From the NCBI RefSeq assembly GCF_030142045.1, contig NZ_CP126242.1, positions 1,550,001 to 1,614,000 of the forward strand: a stretch of 64,000 bases of DNA, given 5' to 3'. This DNA comes from Arthrobacter sp. zg-Y919. Lineage in GTDB: Bacteria > Actinomycetota > Actinomycetes > Actinomycetales > Micrococcaceae. A model generated the notes under the pieces. The model worked only from the letters and a program-made list of their open reading frames with translations, did not search any database and was not told the origin of the DNA. This document shows positions 58,103 to 64,000 of the stretch, in pieces (position 1 is the stretch's first letter; every line of letters starts with the position of its first letter). Position numbers and translations under genes: made by a program.

Positions 58103-59049
58103 AATTGGATCCTTCGGCAATCGACGCGGCCGTCCAGACGGCGTACGCGGACCACCGGACTGACTCCGGCGGCAGGAACGCGGACTATATCCCGTATCTC
58201 GCGTCGGTGAATCCCGACCTGTTCGGTGTATGCGCCATGACGGCGGATGGGCGCCTGTTCGAAGCCGGGGACACGGGTTTCGAGTTCGCCCTGGAGTCCA
58301 TCTCCAAGGTGTTCTCGATGGCCTGGGCCATGGAAAAGGTGGGGCTGGCGGCCTTCCAGGAAAAGGTGGGTGCGGATCCCACCGGGGAGCCGTTCAACTC
58401 AGTCATCTCGGTTGCGCTCCACGGCAACACCCCGGTCTCGCCCCTGGTCAACGCAGGGGCGATGTCCACCGTGTCGCTGATCCCAGGCGACAGTGCCGAG
58501 GACAGGTGGGAGGCGATCCTGCAGGTCCAGAGTGCTTTTGCCGGCCGGCGGATCCATCTGAGCGACGAGGTGAACGAATCCGAGCAGTCGACCAATTTCC
58601 ACAACCGGGCCATTGCCTGGCTGCTGTACTCGGGCGGCACCATGTACTCGGATCCGATGGAAGCCTGTGACGTGTATACCCGGCAGTGTTCCACCCTGGT
58701 CACCGCCCGGGACCTGGCCGCGATGGGAGCAACCATCGCGAACCGGGGCGTGAATCCCCTCAGCGGCGACCGGGTGGTCCAGCCCGGACACATCCCCGCG
58801 ATGCTCGCAGAGATCACGATGGAGGGGATGTACACAGCATCCGGCGACTGGGCCTACCGCGTGGGGCTGCCGGCCAAGAGCGGTGTGGGCGGCGGCATCC
58901 TGGCGGTGATGCCTGGAAAACTGGCCATTGCCGGATTTGCGCCACCGCTGGATCCCGTGGGTAACAGCGTCAAGGCGCAGCGGGCCGTAGCTCAGATTGC
59001 CGGCATGCTCGGGCTGAGCATCTACAAAGCCAGCGAGTACAGCGACTAG
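58099..59049 (+). CDS. glsA: Glutaminase A
   Basis: Hydrolyses glutamine to glutamate and ammonia. 316 residues, serine-dependent beta-lactamase-like fold: the catalytic pair Ser67/Lys70 in ESISKVF, PLVNAGAMSTVSLIPG, the Tyr-containing LLYSGGTMYSDPMEACDVYT and the late SGVGGGILAVMPGKLAIAGF. Start overlaps gadC. Together the three genes allow glutamine-driven acid resistance: ammonia binds protons and the glutamate feeds GadB/GadC. Confidence 0.95.
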   Translation: MKLDPSAIDAAVQTAYADHRTDSGGRNADYIPYLASVNPDLFGVCAMTADGRLFEAGDTGFEFALESISKVFSMAWAMEKVGLAAFQEKVGADPTGEPFNSVISVALHGNTPVSPLVNAGAMSTVSLIPGDSAEDRWEAILQVQSAFAGRRIHLSDEVNESEQSTNFHNRAIAWLLYSGGTMYSDPMEACDVYTRQCSTLVTARDLAAMGATIANRGVNPLSGDRVVQPGHIPAMLAEITMEGMYTASGDWAYRVGLPAKSGVGGGILAVMPGKLAIAGFAPPLDPVGNSVKAQRAVAQIAGMLGLSIYKASEYSD

Positions 59050-59805
59050 CTAGCCTAGGTCGCGGCCTATCCGGTCTGCGGCGGCCCGCAGCGGCGGGAC
59101 CACCGTCTCCTGGACACGTTCCGAGCTGTGCAGCTGCAGCGATACATTTGCAGCCGCCACCACGGTGCCGTCGCCGCTGCGGACGGGAACGGCCACGCCC
59201 CGCAGGCCGTCCTCCAGCTCATCGGCCACCCGTGACCAGCCCTGCTCGCCGGCGTCGCGCACCGCCGACCGCAGTTCCTCCACGGTACGAACGGTGTGCG
59301 CGGTGTAGGGCTGGAGTACCACCGTGCTGAAATAGGCCTCCTGTTCCGGCTCTGGCAGGGACGCCAGGAGCACCCTGCCCATGGAAGTGGCCCAGGCTGG
59401 GAAACGCGTCCCCACGTTCACCGCCACGCGCACCAGCCGGGCAGAGGTGATCCGCGAAACGTAAACGACGTCGGCTCCGTCCAGGATGCACAGCGACGTC
59501 GTCTCGCCCAGGTCCGTGGAAAGTTGTTTCAGGTGCGGCTCGGCTGCGTGCGGCAGCGAAAGGTGCGCCAGGAACGACGAGCCGATGTCCAGGGTGCGCG
59601 GTGCCAGCCGGAACGTGGTCCCGTCGAAGCCGAGATAGCCGAGGTCCCGGAGCGTGAGGAGAAACCGGCGCGAGGCGGCCCGGCTGATCCCGGCGGCAGC
59701 GGCCGCCGAGCTGACCGTATGCTCGGGCACGTTCAGCGTGAAGGCGCCCAGCACGGCGAAGGCCTTCTCGACTGATTTGACGTAGTACCCGGCGGCCTCC
59801 TCCAC
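59050..59805 (-). CDS. IclR-family transcriptional regulator (PcaR/PobR-like)
   Basis: 251 residues: an N-terminal winged helix (HTVSSAAAAAGISRAASRRF, then LLTLRDLGYLGFDG) and a C-terminal GAF-like effector domain (SLCILDGADVVYVSRITSAR, RFPAWATSMGRVLLA). IclR proteins of this type govern aromatic-acid and quinate/shikimate catabolism. The GTG start directly follows the stop of the dehydratase gene, so it is the last gene of the aroE-quiC-iclR unit and probably regulates the divergent promoter region at 62584-62877. Confidence 0.9.
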   Translation of the reverse strand: MEEAAGYYVKSVEKAFAVLGAFTLNVPEHTVSSAAAAAGISRAASRRFLLTLRDLGYLGFDGTTFRLAPRTLDIGSSFLAHLSLPHAAEPHLKQLSTDLGETTSLCILDGADVVYVSRITSARLVRVAVNVGTRFPAWATSMGRVLLASLPEPEQEAYFSTVVLQPYTAHTVRTVEELRSAVRDAGEQGWSRVADELEDGLRGVAVPVRSGDGTVVAAANVSLQLHSSERVQETVVPPLRAAADRIGRDLG

Positions 59806-61692
59806 TTAGCGCACCTTCGGTTTCGCTTCCCCCCGGGAAGCCAGGTACTGGGAGGCCAGCCGGACGGGTGCATTGGGCGCACCGTAGCCTTCGTAGCCGC
59901 CTCGGCGCTCCACGACTTCGAAGAACACGTTACCTACCGTCCCCGTGTAGAAGTGCAGGAATTCGCCGTCGCCGTCGCGGTCATAGAGCAGGTTCAAGTC
60001 CTGCAGTTCGGCCAGGAAGTCCGGATCGAGACGGAAACGGGCAGCCAGGTCCTCGTAGTAATTGGCCGGCACCGGCAGGAACCTCAGCCCCCGCTCGACG
60101 GCCTGGCGGGCCGTGGCGACCAGGTCGGTGGAGGTGAAAGCAACATGCTGGGGGTACTCCGCGCCGCCGGGTTCCGATTCCACAATCAACGGAGCGATGT
60201 TCAATGCCAGGCGTACCCCGCCGTCGGCGCTTCGCATCACCTGGCTGCGGACCAGGCCCATGGGGCTGGGGACCTCCTGCGAGGCGATCGGTGTGAGGGA
60301 CAGGGTGGACTCATAGAAGAGCACCGCCTCGTCGAAGTGCTGCCACGGCTGGGACAGGTTGATGTGGTCGATGGCCGAAACCAGGGGCTGCGCCGCGGGC
60401 CCGGAGCTTTCCCCGTGGCCGGCCGGGGCTGCCGGGCCGAACTCATCCGCCCAGGCAGCCGTGCCGTCGGCCGTGGCTTCGCAGAGGAAGATTTCCGTGG
60501 AGTCGGGGGCGAACACTGCCTGCAGCACCTGTTCGTCCGCCTGGCTGCGCCGGCTCACCGGACGGGCGCGCAGCTGCACCGCCCGTGAGGCTGCGGCCTG
60601 CGGGTCCTGCACATCCAGGCCCAGCGCGGAAATACCCGGCTCCATGCCGCCGGCCTGCTGGCCGTTGATGATGACCCGCGCGGAGCCGGAGGTCCACAGC
60701 TGCACGGGTTTGGTCCGGTGCCGTCCGGCGAAGGTGAAGCCGAGCTGATGCAGGATCGCAGAGACCGTATCCGGGCTTTCGGCTTTCACCTCGGCGAAGT
60801 TGAACCCGGTGGGCTCGGCAACGCCGGGGAGCGTGGCCAGGGACATCGGGTAGCGCGTCCCGCCGTCGTGCTCGCCGAGGTACGACGATGTCCGCTCCTC
60901 CAGCCAGATCAGGGAACGCATGGCATCCACGGCCGTCCGGTCCTCGGCCGTCTGCCGGAACACGTCGTTGAAGATCTCCAGCGAAACCGGTCCGTCGTAG
61001 CCGCTGCGGACCAGGTGGGCCATGAACCGGACCAGGTCGAAAGCACCCTCGCCGGGAAAGACGCGGTAGTGCCGGCTCCAGGACAGGACGTCCAGGGAAA
61101 GCTCCGGCGCATCCGCCAGCTGGACGAAGAAGATCTTCTCTGCGGGGATCTTCTCGATCGCTGCGGGATCCCAGCCGCGGGAAAGGATGTGGAAACTGTC
61201 CAGGCAGGTACCGATCTGCGGATGGTCGGCCAGGTCCACGATGCGCTGGGCATGCTCGAAGTCGTTGACGTACTTTCCCCAGGCAAGGGCCTCATAGGCA
61301 ACCTTCACCCCGTAGCCCGCCGCCAGCTCCCCCAGCCGGCGCAGCTGGGCGGCCACCACGGCGTCGTCATCAAGCGTCGCCGTGGCGACGTTGCTGCACA
61401 GGAGCATGGTGTCGATGCCCAGCCGGTTCATCAGCTCGAACTTCGCCCGGGCGCGGGCGAGATTGGCCTCCAGCTGGGGATCCTCGACGCCCTCGAAGTC
61501 ACGGAACGGCTGGTACAGGTCAAGGGTCAGGCCCAGTCCGGCAGCGAGGCTGCGGATCTGCTCCGGGCTGGACGGCGACACCAGAAGATCCGGCTCGAAG
61601 ATTTCGATGCCGTCAAAACCCGCATCCGCGCAGGCGCGCATCTTCTCTTCGAGCGTGCCGCTCAGGCAGACAGTGGCAATTGAGGTACGCAT
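59806..61692 (-). CDS. quiC: 3-dehydroshikimate dehydratase with HPPD-like C-terminal domain (QuiC type)
   Basis: Converts 3-dehydroshikimate to protocatechuate, channelling quinate/shikimate into the beta-ketoadipate route. 628 residues: an N-terminal AP-endonuclease-like TIM barrel (1-280) with metal ligands Glu134 (VAYEALAWG), Asp165 (GTCLDSFH), Gln191 (FFVQLADAP) and Glu239 (VSLEIFND). These are the positions known for the pseudomonad enzyme. The C-terminal half (about 300-620) resembles 4-hydroxyphenylpyruvate dioxygenase, with AIDHINLS, PQHVAF and FFEVVERRGGYEGYG. Cotranscribed with the aroE-type gene (18 nt upstream) and the iclR gene. Confidence 0.92.
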   Translation of the reverse strand: MRTSIATVCLSGTLEEKMRACADAGFDGIEIFEPDLLVSPSSPEQIRSLAAGLGLTLDLYQPFRDFEGVEDPQLEANLARARAKFELMNRLGIDTMLLCSNVATATLDDDAVVAAQLRRLGELAAGYGVKVAYEALAWGKYVNDFEHAQRIVDLADHPQIGTCLDSFHILSRGWDPAAIEKIPAEKIFFVQLADAPELSLDVLSWSRHYRVFPGEGAFDLVRFMAHLVRSGYDGPVSLEIFNDVFRQTAEDRTAVDAMRSLIWLEERTSSYLGEHDGGTRYPMSLATLPGVAEPTGFNFAEVKAESPDTVSAILHQLGFTFAGRHRTKPVQLWTSGSARVIINGQQAGGMEPGISALGLDVQDPQAAASRAVQLRARPVSRRSQADEQVLQAVFAPDSTEIFLCEATADGTAAWADEFGPAAPAGHGESSGPAAQPLVSAIDHINLSQPWQHFDEAVLFYESTLSLTPIASQEVPSPMGLVRSQVMRSADGGVRLALNIAPLIVESEPGGAEYPQHVAFTSTDLVATARQAVERGLRFLPVPANYYEDLAARFRLDPDFLAELQDLNLLYDRDGDGEFLHFYTGTVGNVFFEVVERRGGYEGYGAPNAPVRLASQYLASRGEAKPKVR

Positions 61693-61710
61693 GGCGCTCC
61701 GGTCCCGGCC

Positions 61711-62583
61711 TCAGCGGCCCTGTTCGATCAGTTCGTGGAAGTGCGCAAGCATCCGTCCGGCGTCGGGCCGGATGCCGGTAATCAGTTCAAAGGCGTCTAC
61801 GGCCTGGCCCACGGCCATGCGTCCGCCGTCGAGCACCGGGCAGCCCAGGGCGCGGGCGCCACGGATCAGCTCCGTTTCGACCGGACGGTATACGACGTCG
61901 GCCACCCACTGGGAAGGGCTGAGCAGGTCGAGGTCCACGGCGAGGCCGGGGTGGGAGTGCATTCCGACGGGGGTGGCATGCACCAGCCCGTCAGCGTCCG
62001 GAAGGGCTGCGGGCAGGTCCGCGGGCGTACCGGCGGTGATCAGTTGTTCCGGGAAAAGTGCAGACAGGGCCGCAGCGCGTTCGGCTGCGCGCAGCGGGTC
62101 CAGGTCCAGCAGGGTCAGCTTGGCCGTACCCGCCTTGAGCAGGGCATACGCCACGGCAGCACCCGCGCCGCCCACGCCCAGCTGCACCACCGAGCCCAGC
62201 GCGGCGTCCGGAAGCCCACCGGCCAGCGCACCGCCGAAGCCGGAAAAATCGGTGTTGTGTCCGATGAACCTGCCGTCCCGGATCAGGACCGTATTGACCG
62301 CCCCCAGCCGGGCGGCGTCGTCGGACACCTCATCCAGTTCGGAAAGGACCAATTGCTTGCAGGGGTGGGTAACGTTGAAGGCGTTGAAGCCCAGGTCCCG
62401 TCCCCAGCGCAGCAGCGCTCCAACATCGGAGCCCGGGCGGCCCAGCAGTGTGAGGTCGATCGGCCGGTAGATGTACCGCAGTCCCTGGTGGTCGGCTTCC
62501 CGCTCATGCATAGGAGGGGTGAGAGACGCCGTGATTCCTTCCCCGATCAATCCAACAATGAACGATTCCTCGGTGCCACTCAT
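61711..62583 (-). CDS. Shikimate/quinate dehydrogenase (AroE-like)
   Basis: NAD(P)-dependent oxidoreductase between 3-dehydroshikimate and shikimate, or dehydroquinate and quinate. 290 residues: GLIGEGITASLTPPMHEREA (substrate Ser/Thr region), FNVTHPCKQL with the catalytic Lys, GHNTDFSGF with the catalytic Asp, and the cofactor loop GVGGAGAAVAYALL. The cofactor-site sequence LLDLDPLRAAE has Asp rather than the Arg/Ser usual for NADP, favouring NAD and a catabolic role. The ATG at 62583 has GGAAGGA upstream. First gene of the minus-strand catabolic operon. Confidence 0.88.
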   Translation of the reverse strand: MSGTEESFIVGLIGEGITASLTPPMHEREADHQGLRYIYRPIDLTLLGRPGSDVGALLRWGRDLGFNAFNVTHPCKQLVLSELDEVSDDAARLGAVNTVLIRDGRFIGHNTDFSGFGGALAGGLPDAALGSVVQLGVGGAGAAVAYALLKAGTAKLTLLDLDPLRAAERAAALSALFPEQLITAGTPADLPAALPDADGLVHATPVGMHSHPGLAVDLDLLSPSQWVADVVYRPVETELIRGARALGCPVLDGGRMAVGQAVDAFELITGIRPDAGRMLAHFHELIEQGR

Positions 62584-62656
62584 GGGGCGGTTCCTTCCGG
62601 TGCTTGCAGGGTGCGGGACCGGATCTTCGAACACTGCTGCGGACTTGCGTCACAGC

Positions 62657-62685
62657 TTGCCGGACCTTTTGCTGTGGGCTACATT
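62657..62685 (+). promoter_or_regulatory. Promoter for the MHS transporter gene
   Basis: TTGCCG (62657-62662), a 17-bp spacer and TACATT (62680-62685), with a start expected near 62692. It lies about 190 bases before the transporter ATG. Confidence 0.5.
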
Positions 62686-62693
62686 ACTTCAAG

Positions 62694-62729
62694 TGTACGG
62701 ACAATGCACACGCGTTCGTATTCCGCACA
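62694..62729. promoter_or_regulatory. Candidate IclR operator
   Basis: TGTACGGA (62694-62701) and TCCGCACA (62722-62729) form an inverted repeat (one mismatch per 8-bp arm, 20-bp centre). It lies at the predicted transcription start of the transporter gene, a place suited to repression by the IclR regulator of this cluster. Confidence 0.4.
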
Positions 62730-62877
62730 CAGCCTGGCCGGCGTGCAGCAGAACCCCCACCTCCACGCCGGGTCCAGCACATACCGCCGCCCCGGAATAA
62801 CCCCGTGGACCGGCTCCACAGCCCAGACAGACCCCCCACCCGCAACGCCCACGTCAGGAGAGATGCAATGGACGCAT

Positions 62878-64000
62878 CCGCCACCGCTGGACCAGCAACG
62901 GGCAAGACCCCGCGCAAGGCCGCCACTGCCAGCTTTATGGGCAGTGCCGTCGAGTACTACGACTTCTTCATTTTCGGTTCCGCCGCCGCGCTGATTTTCC
63001 CCCGCGTGTTTTTCCCGGATGCCGACACCCAGGCCAGCGTTATGTCGCTCGCCACCTTCGGGTTCGCCTACATTGCCCGGCCCGTTGGCGCCGTCATCCT
63101 CGGACATTTCGGTGACCGGGTGGGCCGCCAAAAGGTCCTCATGTTCACCCTCCTGCTGATGGGCGGGTCCACCTTCCTGATCGGCTGCCTGCCGGACTTC
63201 AACACGATCGGCTGGTGGGCCCCGGTCCTGCTGGTCTTCTGCCGCCTGATGCAGGGACTCTCCGCCGCCGGCGAGCAGGCCGGTGCCAGTTCCATGACCC
63301 TGGAACACGCACCGGACAACCGCCGCTCGTTCTTCACCTCCTGGACACTGACCGGAACGCAGGGCGGGCAGATCCTTGCCGCCCTGGTCTTCATTCCCGT
63401 TGTGGCCCTGCCGGACGATATCAAGTACGGCATCGGCTGGCGCATCCCGTTCTGGCTCAGTGCCGTGGTTGTCATCGTCACGTACTTCATCCGCCGTTCG
63501 CTGCATGAAACCCCCACCTTTACGGAGGCGAAGGAACGCAACGAAATCGCCAAGCTGCCGGTGGGTGTCCTGCTCAAGGACCACTGGCGCGACGTGCTGC
63601 GCGTCATCTGCTGCGCCTTCATCGCGGCCGTCTCCACCGTGTACGGAACCCTCGCCATCAAGTACGGCACCGAGGTGGGCAACGTGGATGCCAACATTAC
63701 GCTGTGGCTCGTGGTCGCCGGCAACGTCTTTGCACTGTTCACGCAGCCCCTGTTCGGCCGGCTGGCCGACCGGATCGGACGCCGTCCGGTCTTCATCTAC
63801 GGTGCGGTTTCAAGCGCGGTGATCATGCCGTTCTACCTGCTGTCCATGGAATCCGGTAACACGCTGCTGCAGTTCGCCCTCTCCGTGGCCGTCTTCTCCT
63901 GCGGCTACGCGGCGGCGAACGCCGTCTGGCCGTCCTTCTACGGAGAGATGTTCAGCGCCAAGGTCCGGTTCTCCGGCCTGGCCATCGGCACGCAGCTCGG
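62878..64000 (+). CDS. MHS-family MFS transporter, probable shikimate/quinate importer (3' cut by window)
   Basis: At least 374 residues; the end is outside the window. Metabolite:H+ symporter subfamily: SAVEYYDFFIFGSAAALIFP in helix 1, HFGDRVGRQKVLMFTLLLMG (motif A in loop 2-3), LSAAGEQAGASSMTLEHAP (helix 4-5 region) and the second loop 8-9 copy GRLADRIGRRPVFIYG. About 9-10 helices are visible. ATG start with AGGAG seven bases upstream. It is divergent from the aroE-quiC-iclR unit, so shikimate or quinate is the likely substrate. Confidence 0.88.

Overview
The window is GC-rich, densely coded DNA from an actinobacterium, most likely an Arthrobacter-type member of the Micrococcaceae. The reasons are the order secG-tpiA-pgk-gap-(sodA)-whiA-yvcK-rapZ-uvrC, WhiA itself, frequent GTG starts, an Eis-type acetyltransferase, a DUF3516 helicase and many apparent leaderless promoters (TANNNT followed 6-7 nt later by the start codon). 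The genus is an inference from gene order and protein style.

Layout. 1-23171: pgl on the plus strand ends at a bidirectional terminator. It is followed by a long minus-strand run: glycolysis (gap, pgk, tpiA) with secG; sodA; the whiA-yvcK-rapZ-uvrC block; a PlsC-like acyltransferase with a HAD phosphatase; uvrA with a LexA-like box; an unknown lipoprotein; and a heterodimeric ABC exporter with a GntR/YtrA regulator. The only interruption is a plus-strand, less GC-rich two-gene islet at 10536-13606. Its first gene encodes TerD + DUF4041 + GIY-YIG nuclease. Its second encodes a DUF4236-like N-terminus + TPR helices + charged coiled coil + DUF2510. This is the best candidate for an undescribed (stress or anti-phage) system here.

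23244-35991: mixed housekeeping. It holds an MBL hydrolase, an APC permease, Tam, a Ski2-like DUF3516 helicase with GNAT and proline iminopeptidase genes, two small overlapping unknown genes, uvrB, coaE, a YigZ/IMPACT protein and an rRNA guanine methyltransferase. 36037-42091: a beta-glucoside island (binding lipoprotein, two permeases, GH1 beta-glucosidase, LacI repressor) with two near-identical palindromic operators bracketing a strong promoter. 42229-48651: rpsA, an Eis-like acetyltransferase, polA and a hotdog thioesterase. 48648-54195: a RibD-type reductase, an old-yellow-enzyme reductase, a small membrane protein with a PiT phosphate transporter, and an MFS exporter fused to two extracellular-type beta-sandwich domains. 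54231-59049: Hsp20, then gadB-gadC-glsA, which together form a glutamine/glutamate-dependent acid-resistance operon. 59050-64000: a quinate/shikimate catabolic block (IclR regulator, QuiC-type 3-dehydroshikimate dehydratase, AroE-type dehydrogenase) divergent from an MHS-family transporter cut by the window end.

All four major excision-repair genes (uvrA, uvrB, uvrC, polA) lie in this window. I saw no tRNA, rRNA, CRISPR array, insertion sequence or integrase. Coding density is very high; the only gene-free stretch above 300 bases is 54642-54977.
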